A DNA stretch of 64,000 nucleotides from DASSUW01 sp963740605 (lineage in GTDB: Bacteria; Actinomycetota; Thermoleophilia; Solirubrobacterales; Solirubrobacteraceae): positions 124,001-188,000 of the forward strand of contig CAVUFC010000014.1 in NCBI GenBank assembly GCA_963740605.1, given 5' to 3'. The stretch's first letter is position 1. Each line of letters begins with the position of its first letter. A program made the position numbers and the translations under genes. Of this stretch, positions 1-7,190 are shown one piece after another. The notes under the pieces are model-generated. The model saw only the letters and a list, made by a program, of their open reading frames with translations. It did not search any database and was not told where the DNA came from.

Positions 1-965
1 TCCTCGACCGGCTGTCGCAGCGCCTCGAGGCTCGGCCGCGCGAACTCCGACAGCTCGTCGAGGAACAGGACGCCGTGATGGGCCAGCGTCGCCTCCCCCG
101 GCAGCGGGTGCGAGCCGCCGCCCACCAGCCCGGCCGCGGAGATCGTGTGGTGTGGCGCGCGGAACGGACGCCGGCTGACCAGCCCGCCGCCCTCGTGAAG
201 CCCCGAGACCGACTGGATGCGCGTGACGTCGAGCGCCTCGGCGGCGGTCAGCGGCGGCAGGATCGACGACAGCCGGCGGGCCAGCATCGTCTTGCCGGTC
301 CCGGGCGGGCCGTGCAGGTAGACGTTGTGGCCGCCGGCCGCCGTGACCTCGAGCGCGGGGATCAGCGCGTTCTGGCCGCGCACGTCGGACAGGTCGAGCT
401 GGAGCTCGGGTTCTGCCTCCTCGACCGGCGGCGGCGGTGACGCGGGTTCGGCGCGGCCGGCGAGGACATCGACCGCCTCGCGCAGGGATTCGATCCCCAG
501 CACGGCCACCCCGGGCACGAGCGCCGCCTCCCGCGCACGGCCGCGCGGCAGCAGCAAGCGCGGCAGCAGGTGCCGTCGCGTGCCCTCGGCGATCGCCAGC
601 GCCCCGCGGATCGACCGCACTTCCCCGGTCAGCGACAGCTCGCCGACGATTGCGCAGTCCTCGATCGCCTCCGCTTCGAGCTGCTTGGACGCGACGAGCA
701 GCGCGATGGCGAGCGGCAGGTCGAACCCCGGGCCGATCTTGCGCAGGTATGCGGGCGCGAGGTTCACGGTGATCCGGCCCGGCGGGAACGTGTGGCCGGA
801 GTTGGTCATCGCCGAGCGGACGCGCTCGCGCGACTCGCGGATCGCCTTGTCCGCGAGGCCGACGATCGTGAACGCCGGCAGCCCGCTGCTGCGGATGTCG
901 GCCTCGACCCATACGCGTCGGGACTCCACGCCGTCGATGGCGAACGTGATGACGCGCGCGATCAC
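1..965 (-). CDS. comM: ComM/YifB-family Mg-chelatase-like AAA+ ATPase (3' end outside window)
   Basis: YifB/ComM family, a hexameric helicase-like ATPase acting in natural transformation and branch migration. I read it from a GTG at 965: early residues include 'SGLPAFTIVGLADKAIRES', the typical N-terminal ComM fold (Lon-protease-like S5 domain). Further on come a Walker A 'GPPGTGK' (near plus 290-305) and a Walker B 'GVLFLDELSEF' (near plus 35-65). About 321 codons are inside the window; the rest of the AAA+ module and the C-terminal Mg-chelatase domain lie beyond base 1. It follows yraN by 34 bp, the usual yraN-comM(-dprA) order, so dprA is expected just outside. A perfect palindrome TCCCGA-T-TCGGGA (971-983) sits before the start. 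Family assignment is secure; the role in competence is inferred from the family. Confidence 0.9.
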   Translation of the reverse strand, partial: MIARVITFAIDGVESRRVWVEADIRSSGLPAFTIVGLADKAIRESRERVRSAMTNSGHTFPPGRITVNLAPAYLRKIGPGFDLPLAIALLVASKQLEAEAIEDCAIVGELSLTGEVRSIRGALAIAEGTRRHLLPRLLLPRGRAREAALVPGVAVLGIESLREAVDVLAGRAEPASPPPPVEEAEPELQLDLSDVRGQNALIPALEVTAAGGHNVYLHGPPGTGKTMLARRLSSILPPLTAAEALDVTRIQSVSGLHEGGGLVSRRPFRAPHHTISAAGLVGGGSHPLPGEATLAHHGVLFLDELSEFARPSLEALRQPVE

Positions 966-999
966 GAGTATCCCGATTCGGGAGCTCGGTCTCGGGACA

Positions 1000-1374
1000 C
1001 TAGAAGGCGTCCTGGAGGTGGTCGAGCCGGACGAGCTCGTTGTGGACGTCGAGCGTCACACCCACCGCGTCGAACCGCAGTTCGGCGTGGTACGGCCGGT
1101 CGGTGACCTTGCTCAGCCACGCGGCGGCCATCTTGCGTACCTGGCTGCGCTTGTGCTCGTGCAGGTTCTCGCGCCAGTCGCCGTTGCCGAGCCGGCGCGC
1201 CTTGACCTCGCAGAAGACGATCGTGTGGCCCGCCTCGTCGGCGAGGACGAGGTCCAGCTCGCCCCAGCGCGTGCGGTGGTTGCGCGCGAGCACCCGGTAC
1301 CCGAGGCGCACGAAGTGCTGCGCGGCAAGCTCTTCCCCGTGGCGGCCCAACTCTCGCGTGCGTTCCGTCGGCAT
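1000..1374 (-). CDS. yraN: YraN/UPF0102 family endonuclease-fold protein
   Basis: 124 aa, the normal length for UPF0102. The protein shows the PD-(D/E)XK-like core: N-terminal 'GRHGEELAAQHFVRLGYRV', then 'GELDLVLAD' (Asp) and 'IVFCEVKAR' (E-x-K), which are the family's nuclease-fold residues. The biochemical role is not well established. It precedes comM in the same direction, as in many actinobacteria. A TACGGT box (minus strand, 1384-1389) lies 9 nt before the ATG, so yraN-comM may have its own nearly leaderless promoter separate from the upstream rnhB unit, from which it is separated by 164 bp and a hairpin. Confidence 0.9.
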   Translation of the reverse strand: MPTERTRELGRHGEELAAQHFVRLGYRVLARNHRTRWGELDLVLADEAGHTIVFCEVKARRLGNGDWRENLHEHKRSQVRKMAAAWLSKVTDRPYHAELRFDAVGVTLDVHNELVRLDHLQDAF

Positions 1375-1383
1375 CGTGACGCG

Positions 1384-1389
1384 ACCGTA
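1384..1389 (-). promoter_or_regulatory. candidate -10 box of yraN
   Basis: TACGGT on the minus strand, 9 nt before the yraN ATG. It belongs to the recurring TANNNT pattern close to start codons at unit heads in this window. No convincing -35 was seen. Confidence 0.35.
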
Positions 1390-1494
1390 TGGCCGCCCGC
1401 TGAACGGATCAGCACGCTTCGGTCAAATGTGTGTGCCGAGAGTGCCGCGGAACTGCAACGGCGGGCATCGAAGGTGTGCGACGAACGGTTCTGT

Positions 1495-1529
1495 GGCAAG
1501 TTCCGCACGCTGAGCGGGCGTAACTTGCC
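1495..1529 (-). terminator. hairpin between the B3/B4-domain gene and yraN
   Basis: Arms GGCAAGTT (1495-1502) and AACTTGCC (1522-1529) pair perfectly, with partial further pairing inside. It lies about 10 nt after the B3/B4 gene's stop codon and has no T-run, so it is terminator-like rather than a classical intrinsic terminator. Together with the yraN -10 box it marks a unit boundary. The rest of 1375-1538 shows no gene. Confidence 0.4.
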
Positions 1530-1538
1530 GAGGTTCGT

Positions 1539-2153
1539 CTAGGGGCCGATGACGGTGGTGGAAATCCCGGCGTGCGGCCAGCCCGCGCGCAGCAGTGCCA
1601 CGAGACCGTCCATGGCGGCGGCGAGATCGGCGTCGGAGAAGACCGCGAGCGCGTCGAAGAGGAAGTACGCCCGCGTGGTCTGCGGGCCGAGACGAGTGCG
1701 GGCCCCCTGCCGCCAGTTCCAGCGCCGGCAGGTCACGCCGACGGCGTCGGCCCACACGACCTCGCCGGCCCGCGGGTGCTCGGAGTCGCCGTCGAACGGC
1801 TCGTCTCCGGTCGCGAAGATCAGGCGGACCGGCGGTACGACGTGGTCCAGGTCCTCGCCGCCGACTGGCACCGCCCAGCGGACCGAAACCGCGTTGTAGC
1901 GGTCGACCAGTGGGTTGATGCGCGGGAGGTCGCCGCGGGCGATCAGCGCCTCGGCCGAGCAGCGCTGGCGCTTGGCGCCGAACGACCGGAACGCTTCGCG
2001 CCACGCCGCGAGATGTGGATGGCCGAGCGGCGCCGGTGAGACATCGGGCAGCGCGGAGGCGGGCGGGCCGGCGACACCGTCGGCCCAGACGACCCCGGCG
2101 CGATAACCGGGGAACGCGGCGGCGATGGCGGGGTCGACCGAGAGCTCGATCAG
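1539..2153 (-). CDS. B3/B4 tRNA-binding-domain protein (PheRS beta B3/B4-like, COG3382 type)
   Basis: About 204 aa. The fold is recognised from 'WREAFRSFGAKRQRCSAEAL' with following 'INPLVDRYNAVSVRWAVPVGGEDLD', the hallmark of free-standing B3/B4 domains (COG3382). Such domains resemble the editing module of phenylalanyl-tRNA synthetase and may act on tRNA or amino acids; the exact role is unknown. No ATG, GTG or TTG lies near the conserved N-terminus. A CTG at 2153 overlaps the rnhB stop as CTGA, and I use it as the start; the nearest conventional start lies deep inside rnhB. This gene is not normally part of the trmD-rnhB block. Family call good, start uncertain. Confidence 0.75.
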   Translation of the reverse strand: MIELSVDPAIAAAFPGYRAGVVWADGVAGPPASALPDVSPAPLGHPHLAAWREAFRSFGAKRQRCSAEALIARGDLPRINPLVDRYNAVSVRWAVPVGGEDLDHVVPPVRLIFATGDEPFDGDSEHPRAGEVVWADAVGVTCRRWNWRQGARTRLGPQTTRAYFLFDALAVFSDADLAAAMDGLVALLRAGWPHAGISTTVIGP

Positions 2154-2767
2154 AGCGCGAGCTGCTGGTAGGCCATCGACTGGAACGACAGCCGGTGCAG
2201 CGGCGAGACGCCGAGGCGCTCGATCGCGGCGCGGTGCTCGGGCGTGGAGTAGCCGACGTGGATGCCGAAGTCCCACCCCGGATAGCGCTCCTCCCAGCGG
2301 TGCATGAAACGGTCGCGCGAGACCTTGGCGATCACGGAGGCGGCGGCGATCGCGGCGCTCGTGGCGTCGCCGCCCACCACCGGCTTCTGGTCGAACCCCG
2401 TGGCCGGCACCGGGAAGCCGTCGGACAGGCACAGTGCGCCTTGGCGGCCGACCCGCTTCAGCACGTCCGACAGTGCGGCCAGGTTGGTCTTGTGGAGGCC
2501 GCGTTCGTCGATGCCGCGGACGCAGCGTGACGTGACCGCAACACGGGTCGCGACCCGCAGCACGCGCGGGTACAGCTCCTCGCGCATCTCCGCGGTGTGC
2601 TGCTTGGAGTCGTTCAACGCGGACAGCGCGCGCAGGTCCGACAGCGTCAGGCGGTCGTAGTCGAACAGCACCGCGGCAGCCACCAGCGGGCCGGCCAGAC
2701 AGCCGCGCCCGGCCTCGTCGGCACCGGCCACGAAGCGGACTCCAAGGCTGCGGTCGTACCGGAACAG
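2150..2767 (-). CDS. rnhB: ribonuclease HII
   Basis: RNase HII cuts the RNA strand at ribonucleotides in DNA. Motifs: 'GADEAGRGCLAGPLVAAAVL' (first catalytic Asp-Glu), 'LNDSKQ', 'SDGFPVP' (catalytic Asp), 'VVGGDATSAAIAAASVIAKV' and a C-terminal 'GYSTPEH'. It lies directly after lepB, the standard order. The start is a problem: the only in-frame ATG is at 2902, which would overlap lepB by 107 bp and give a low-complexity Arg/Ser N-terminus. The next GTG falls inside the catalytic strand. Homologues would begin near 'SRLFRYDRSLG', where only a CTG (2767) is available, so I place the start there provisionally. Confidence 0.9.
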   Translation of the reverse strand: MFRYDRSLGVRFVAGADEAGRGCLAGPLVAAAVLFDYDRLTLSDLRALSALNDSKQHTAEMREELYPRVLRVATRVAVTSRCVRGIDERGLHKTNLAALSDVLKRVGRQGALCLSDGFPVPATGFDQKPVVGGDATSAAIAAASVIAKVSRDRFMHRWEERYPGWDFGIHVGYSTPEHRAAIERLGVSPLHRLSFQSMAYQQLAL

Positions 2768-2795
2768 ACGGCTGCCCGACGACCGCTTGCGCTTC

Positions 2796-3407
2796 TTAGA
2801 GGAGCCCGATCCTCTTCGGTGGCCAGTAGGTCGCGAAGGCCTGTCCGATGATCCAGTCCTCGGGGACTGGTCCCCAGAAACGGCTGTCGTCCGAAGACCC
2901 ACGGTTGTCGCCCATCATGAAGTAGTGACCGGCCGGAATGGTCACCTCATTGGGAAAGGTGCAGTCGGGTCCGCCGCCACACGGCTCGGCGAACGGCTCC
3001 TTCTGCCGCTTCCCGTTGAGGATGACACGGCCATTGTCGATCCGGATCCGGTCGCCCGGACCGGCGACGACCCGCTTGATGAAGTTGACGTCCGCTTCCT
3101 GCGACGTCGGCTGGTTGCAGACCTCGCCCTGGGGCGGCGTGGCGCCGCACGTGCCGCCGCCGTCCTCGGCGCCGGTGGGCGGGTGGAAGACGACGATGTT
3201 CCCGACGTCAGGCGGCCCGAAGCGCTCGCCGATCCGGTTCACCAGCACGCGCTGGCCCTTGACCAGGGTCGGGACCATCGACTCGCTCGGGATGCGGTAC
3301 GGCTTGACGAGAAAGGCCTGGATGCCGAGAGCGAGGCCGAGCGCGACGGCGACGATCAGGACGAGCTCGATCAGCGAGCCCGACGTCGACGACGTCTTCG
3401 ACGCCAC
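2796..3407 (-). CDS. lepB: signal peptidase I
   Basis: 203 aa type I signal peptidase, a membrane serine protease that cleaves signal peptides. One N-terminal membrane helix (about residues 11-31, 'LIELVLIVAVALGLALGIQA') is followed by the Ser motif 'PSESMVPTL' (nucleophile Ser about residue 42) and the Lys motif 'NFIKRVVAGPGDRI' (general base Lys). The C-terminal box 'GDNRGSSDDSRFWGPVP' is also present. Between the Ser and Lys boxes there is an insertion with two cysteines ('GGTCGATPPQGEVCNQ'), a possible extracellular disulfide. It starts 5 bp after the rplS stop codon, inside the ribosomal block. Confidence 0.97.
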   Translation of the reverse strand: MASKTSSTSGSLIELVLIVAVALGLALGIQAFLVKPYRIPSESMVPTLVKGQRVLVNRIGERFGPPDVGNIVVFHPPTGAEDGGGTCGATPPQGEVCNQPTSQEADVNFIKRVVAGPGDRIRIDNGRVILNGKRQKEPFAEPCGGGPDCTFPNEVTIPAGHYFMMGDNRGSSDDSRFWGPVPEDWIIGQAFATYWPPKRIGLL

Positions 3408-3412
3408 GCTCC

Positions 3413-4081
3413 CTACTTCGACTCGTCGTCCGCCGCGGGAGACTCAGCCTCGGCGGCGGCCTCAGCGTCGGCGGATGCCTCGACCTCGGCGGCCTCGGCG
3501 GCATCCGCAGACTCATCGGCAGCGGGTGCCTCGGCCTCGGCGGCCGGAGACTCGTCCGCGGGGGCGTCGGCAGACTCCTCGACGGCGGCGGGAGACTCGT
3601 CCGTGGTGGCAGCCACCTCGGCCTCGTCCATCGCCTGCTGGTCGACGGCCTCGCCCGGAACCTCGTCGTCGGCGGCAGCCGCGGCCTCGGCGGCAGGGTC
3701 GTGCAGCAGACCCGCCTGGACGACCTCCTCCGGGCCGATGTACCGGCGCTCGCGGACACGGGCCCGCTTGCCGACGCGGCCGCGTAGGTAGTAGAGCTTG
3801 GCGCGCCGGACGTCGCCGCGGGCGGCGACCTCGATCTTCTCGATCTTCGGCGAGTGCACCGGGAACGTGCGCTCCACGCCGACGCCGAACGACGTCTTGC
3901 GGACCGTGAAGGTCTCGCGGACGCCCTCGCCCTGGCGCTTGATCACCACGCCTTCGAAGACCTGGGTACGGCGGCGAGTGCCCTCAACGACCTGGAAATG
4001 GACGCGAACGCGGTCACCCGCGGCAAAGTTGGGGACGCGGCGAAGCTGCTGACGCTCGAGGCTGTCGATCACGGTGCTCAT
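3413..4081 (-). CDS. rplS: 50S ribosomal protein L19 with long acidic Ala/Glu tail
   Basis: The first ~120 residues are ordinary L19 ('MSTVIDSLERQQLRRVPNF', 'GDRVRVHFQVVEGTRRR', 'VFEGVVIKRQG', 'ERTFPVHSPKIEKIEV', 'RAKLYYLRGRVGK'), located at the 30S-50S interface. The start is set at 4081 because family members begin at this Met; an upstream ATG at 4126 would add 15 unrelated residues. The remaining ~100 residues are a low-complexity tail rich in Ala, Glu, Asp and Ser ('ESPAAVEESADAPADESP' and similar), doubling the usual length. The tail's role is unknown. It lies between trmD and lepB. Confidence 0.95.
   Translation of the reverse strand: MSTVIDSLERQQLRRVPNFAAGDRVRVHFQVVEGTRRRTQVFEGVVIKRQGEGVRETFTVRKTSFGVGVERTFPVHSPKIEKIEVAARGDVRRAKLYYLRGRVGKRARVRERRYIGPEEVVQAGLLHDPAAEAAAAADDEVPGEAVDQQAMDEAEVAATTDESPAAVEESADAPADESPAAEAEAPAADESADAAEAAEVEASADAEAAAEAESPAADDESK
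3419..3690 (-). repeat. low-complexity Ala/Glu/Ser-coding tail of rplS
   Basis: Degenerate GCC/GAG/GAC/TCG-rich repeats encode the disordered C-terminal extension of L19, with imperfect repeats of 'DESPAA' and 'ADES' type. Replication slippage would explain such growth. Confidence 0.7.
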
Positions 4082-4135
4082 AGCAAAGAAAGACCGCGGC
4101 GCCAGGGGGATAGAAGGCGGCGGCACGCGGGCGAA

Positions 4136-4804
4136 TCATGGTAGCGAACGCTGACGGCTCTGCTCACGGCGCCATTCGCGGATGCGCTCATGGTGGCCGG
4201 AAAGCAGCACTTCGGGCACGCTCCAGCCCCGCCACTCGGCCGGTCGCGTGTAGTGGGGGTACTCGAGGCCGCCTTGAAGAGCGTCGGAGAACGACTCCTC
4301 GATCGCGGACTCGTCCTTGCCCAGGACGCCCGGCAGCTTGCGCAGCACGGCGTCGCACACCACCATCGCCGCGAGCTCACCGCCCGCCAGCACGTAGCGG
4401 CCGATCGAGAGCTGGTCGGTGCAGAAGCGCTCGAGGATGCGCTCGTCGAACCCCTCGTAGCGCCCGCACAGCAACGTGAAGTCGTCGCCCGCGGCCAGCT
4501 CCCCCGCGACGGCGTCGTCGAACTGGCGACCTCCGGGCGTCAGCGCGATCACACGCCGCGACGGCGGGGCAGGATCGGTCCCGTAGCGCGCCTGCAGCGC
4601 CGCCTCCATGACGTCCACGCGCAGGACCATGCCGGCGCCGCCGCCGAACGGCGTGTCGTCGACCTGGCCCCAGTTCAGCGGCGTCGTGGCGCGGAGATCG
4701 ACGGTCTCGAGGCCATGGCCCAGGGCCAGCGCGTTCGACACGTGCCGCTGCTCGCGGAACCACTCGAACCACTGCGGGAACAGCGTGAAGACGTCGATGT
4801 TCAC
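4136..4804 (-). CDS. trmD: tRNA (guanine-N1)-methyltransferase
   Basis: TrmD methylates G37 of tRNAs using SAM, in the SPOUT trefoil-knot fold. Recognisable: 'NIDVFTLFPQWFEWF', 'DDTPFGGGAGMVLR', 'LTPGGRQFDD', 'LLCGRYEGFDERI', 'SIGRYVLAGGELAAMVV' (SAM-binding knot) and 'PEVLLSGHHERIREWRRE'. The GTG at 4804 overlaps the rimM stop as GTGA and gives the family's normal N-terminus; the upstream ATG at 4915 would sit inside rimM. 222 aa, typical length is 230-250. Translationally coupled to rimM. Confidence 0.97.
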   Translation of the reverse strand: MNIDVFTLFPQWFEWFREQRHVSNALALGHGLETVDLRATTPLNWGQVDDTPFGGGAGMVLRVDVMEAALQARYGTDPAPPSRRVIALTPGGRQFDDAVAGELAAGDDFTLLCGRYEGFDERILERFCTDQLSIGRYVLAGGELAAMVVCDAVLRKLPGVLGKDESAIEESFSDALQGGLEYPHYTRPAEWRGWSVPEVLLSGHHERIREWRREQSRQRSLP

Positions 4805-5247
4805 GGCTCGACGAATCCCATGTCGACATCGATCCGGCGCGCCTCGATGTCGATCGAGCGGATCGCGTCCCGCACCATCGGGATCAGCAGGTCTCCGACC
4901 TCGAGCGCCTCGCACGACGGCAGCGCGATCATCCGCGCCACCACTCCCACCTCGCGCGCCCCGTCCACGACGAGGCAGCCGGCGAGATCGGAGGCCCAGA
5001 ACTCGTCCTCCTCCAACGACTCGTCACGCGGCAGCTCGAGCGACAGCCCGCGCAACGCCTCGGCGTGCTCGCGCGTCGTACACCCGGCAAACCGCATGAT
5101 CGGCCTGTCGGAGGTGCCGGCCAGGCGCTCGATCGTCCGCGGCGCGCCGTCGACCCACACGGTGGCCCCCTCGGTGAACGAGCCCGGCCGCGTCACGTGG
5201 AACGACCCGTCGAGCCCGTGCGGCCGGCCGACCCGGCCGGCCGGCAT
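4801..5247 (-). CDS. rimM: ribosome maturation factor RimM
   Basis: 16S rRNA processing/30S assembly factor that binds S19. The start at 5247 ('MPAGRVGRPHGLDGSFHV') fits the family; the long upstream extension (from 5370) is Ser/Arg junk overlapping khpA. The C-terminal PRC-barrel part is seen in 'DLAGCLVVDGAREVGVVARM' and 'LLIPMVRDAIRSIDIEARR'. 148 aa, short end of the family. It begins 4 bp after the khpA stop and ends overlapping trmD. Confidence 0.92.
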   Translation of the reverse strand: MPAGRVGRPHGLDGSFHVTRPGSFTEGATVWVDGAPRTIERLAGTSDRPIMRFAGCTTREHAEALRGLSLELPRDESLEEDEFWASDLAGCLVVDGAREVGVVARMIALPSCEALEVGDLLIPMVRDAIRSIDIEARRIDVDMGFVEP

Positions 5248-5251
5248 CAGG

Positions 5252-5485
5252 TCACTCGACGATGTCGACGAGGACTCGCCGGTTGTCCTTGACCGCGGCG
5301 GCCTTGATGATCGTGCGGAGGGCCTGCGCGGTGCGTCCCCCGCGTCCGATGACCTTGCCGTAGTCGTCATCCGCCACCGAAAGCTCGAGCACGAGCGTGC
5401 CGTCGTCTTCCTCGAACTGCTCGACCTCGACCTTGTCGGGCTCGTCGACCAGCAGCTGCGCGAGATAGACGAGCAGCTCGCGCAC
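5252..5485 (-). CDS. khpA: KH-domain RNA-binding protein KhpA
   Basis: 77 aa single KH domain. The GXXG loop is 'GKVIGRGGRTAQALR', followed by the helix 'TIIKAAAVKDNRRVLVDIVE'. KhpA partners with KhpB/Jag to bind RNAs and affects cell division and length in other Gram-positives. Position between rpsP and rimM (3 bp and 4 bp gaps) is the usual one, so it is co-expressed with ribosome assembly genes. Confidence 0.93.
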   Translation of the reverse strand: MRELLVYLAQLLVDEPDKVEVEQFEEDDGTLVLELSVADDDYGKVIGRGGRTAQALRTIIKAAAVKDNRRVLVDIVE

Positions 5486-5488
5486 GGG

Positions 5489-5734
5489 CTAGGAAGTCGA
5501 GATGCCCTGCGTCTTGAGGAGCTTCTTGACCGTGTTGCTCGGCTGGGCGCCGCGATCCAGCCAATGCCGGATGCGCTCCTCGTTGAGCACGATCGTCGAC
5601 GGGTCGGTCTGCGCGTTGTAGCGGCCGACCGTCTCGATGAAGCGCCCGTCGCGGGGAGAGCGGCGATCGGCGACGACTACTCGCCACACCGGATCCTTCT
5701 TCCCGCCCACGCGGGTGAGTCTCATGCTGACCAT
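5489..5734 (-). CDS. rpsP: 30S ribosomal protein S16
   Basis: 81 aa with the family signature 'MRLTRVGGKKDPVWRVVVAD' and 'RFIETVGRYN', then 'LNEERIRHWLDRGAQPSNTV'. First gene of the rpsP-khpA-rimM-trmD-rplS-lepB-rnhB run. A minus-strand TATCCT box (5746-5751) lies 11 nt before the ATG, so the operon mRNA may have a very short leader. Confidence 0.97.
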   Translation of the reverse strand: MVSMRLTRVGGKKDPVWRVVVADRRSPRDGRFIETVGRYNAQTDPSTIVLNEERIRHWLDRGAQPSNTVKKLLKTQGISTS

Positions 5735-5745
5735 TTCGGCGCGGC

Positions 5746-5751
5746 AGGATA
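5746..5751 (-). promoter_or_regulatory. candidate -10 box of the rpsP operon
   Basis: Minus-strand TATCCT, 11 nt upstream of the rpsP ATG and in the 50-bp gap after ffh. The same 'ggcaggatag' context occurs before ftsY (11764-11773). Confidence 0.4.
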
Positions 5752-5784
5752 GCGGAAGACGACATGGGGGCCCCGCCCAACGGG

Positions 5785-7128
5785 TCAGCGCTGCCGCATC
5801 ATCTGCCCGAGATCGGGCATCTTGCCCTGCTGGATGCCGCGCATCATCTTGCGCATCTGGTCGAACTGCTTGATCAGCTGATTGACCTGCTGGACGTTCG
5901 TGCCCGAGCCCTTGGCGATCCGCAGCCGGCGGGAGCCCTTGATCGCCTCCGGGTGGCCGCGCTCGTACGGGGTCATCGAGAGGATGATCGCCTCGACGCG
6001 GTCGAGCTCCTTCTCGTCGACGTTCATCTTCGACAGCTGATGGCCCGCGAGACCCGGGATCATCCCGAGGATCGAAGTGAGCGGGCCCATCTTGCGGATC
6101 CGCTTGAGCTGGTCGAGGAAGTCCTCGAGCGTGAACTGGTTCTTACGCAGCTTGCGCTCGAGCTCCTTGGCCTCGTCCTCGTCGACCGACTGCTCGGCCT
6201 TCTCGATGAAGGACAGGACGTCGCCCATCCCGAGGATCCGCTGCGCCATCCGGTCGGGGTGGAAGCGCTCGAAGTCGCCGAGCTTCTCGCCGGTGGAGGC
6301 GAACAGGATCGGCTTGCCGGTGACCGCCTTGACCGAGAGCGCGGCGCCACCGCGGGCGTCGCCGTCGAGCTTGGAGAGGACCACGCCGTCGAACTGCGCG
6401 GTCTCGGCGAACTGCTCGGCCACGTTGACCGCGTCCTGGCCGGTCATCGCGTCGACGACCAGCAGCACCGTGTGCGGCCGGACGCGCTTCTTGATCCGCG
6501 CGAGCTCCTCCATCAGCGCCTCGTCGACGTGCAGACGGCCGGAGGTGTCGACGATCAGGACGTCCTTGCCGTCGCGCGTGGCCTGCTCGAGCGCCCAGCC
6601 GGCGATGTCGACCGGGTCGCGGTCGGTGCCCTGCTCGTACACGGTCGCGCCCGCCTGGCCGCCGACCTTCACCAGCTGCTCGACAGCGGCCGGGCGGTAG
6701 ACGTCACACGCCGCGACGGCGACCGACGAGTTGTTCTGCTCGCGCAGATAGCGCGCGAGCTTGGCCGTGGCGGTCGTCTTGCCGGAGCCCTGCAGGCCGG
6801 CCATCAGGATCACCGTCGGCGGCCGCGGCGAGAACGTGATCCCCGCCGAGGCGCCGCCCATCAGGGCGGTGAGCTCCTCGTTGACGATCTTGATGACCTG
6901 CTGCCCGGGGTTGAGCTGCTTGGAGACCTCGATCCCGAGCGCCCGCTCCTTGACCGTCGACGTGAACTGCTTGACGACCTTGAAGTTGACGTCGGCCTCG
7001 AGCAGCGCGAGGCGGATCTCCCGCATCGCGCGGTTGATGTCGTCGTCCGTGAGCGCGCCACGCTGGCGCACAGACGCCAGGGTGCCTTGGAGTTTCTCTG
7101 ACAGCGAGTCGAACAATGCGCCATACAT
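5785..7128 (-). CDS. ffh: signal recognition particle protein Ffh
   Basis: SRP54 GTPase that binds 4.5S/4S RNA and signal sequences and docks with FtsY. 447 aa. N domain to about residue 90; G domain with P-loop 'GLQGSGKTTATAKLA', 'DVYRPAAVEQL', 'DTSGRLHVDEALM' and 'SKLDGDARGGAAL'; methionine-rich M domain from about residue 300 ('KMGPLTSILGMIPG', 'GSGTNVQQVNQLIKQFDQM', 'MRKMMRGIQQGKMPDLGQM'). Divergent from sthA; upstream of the rpsP operon as in many actinobacteria. Its receptor ftsY is at 10759 in the same window. No SRP RNA gene was recognised nearby. Confidence 0.98.
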   Translation of the reverse strand: MYGALFDSLSEKLQGTLASVRQRGALTDDDINRAMREIRLALLEADVNFKVVKQFTSTVKERALGIEVSKQLNPGQQVIKIVNEELTALMGGASAGITFSPRPPTVILMAGLQGSGKTTATAKLARYLREQNNSSVAVAACDVYRPAAVEQLVKVGGQAGATVYEQGTDRDPVDIAGWALEQATRDGKDVLIVDTSGRLHVDEALMEELARIKKRVRPHTVLLVVDAMTGQDAVNVAEQFAETAQFDGVVLSKLDGDARGGAALSVKAVTGKPILFASTGEKLGDFERFHPDRMAQRILGMGDVLSFIEKAEQSVDEDEAKELERKLRKNQFTLEDFLDQLKRIRKMGPLTSILGMIPGLAGHQLSKMNVDEKELDRVEAIILSMTPYERGHPEAIKGSRRLRIAKGSGTNVQQVNQLIKQFDQMRKMMRGIQQGKMPDLGQMMRQR

Positions 7129-7176
7129 CCTAAGGCGCTCGCGCGAGCTCGCGAGTGCGAGTAAGCCGCATTCGGT

Positions 7177-7182
7177 TACCGT
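7177..7182 (+). promoter_or_regulatory. candidate -10 box of sthA
   Basis: TACCGT followed by 8 nt and the ATG at 7191. This spacing supports the start chosen and suggests a leaderless or nearly leaderless mRNA. The 62-bp gap to divergent ffh also holds a CTCGCGAG self-complementary stretch. Confidence 0.45.
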
Positions 7183-7190
7183 GCGCAGGC

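Noticed and set aside
5764..7101. 445-codon plus-strand ORF
   Set aside because: Antisense of ffh; Leu/Asp/Arg low-complexity shadow.
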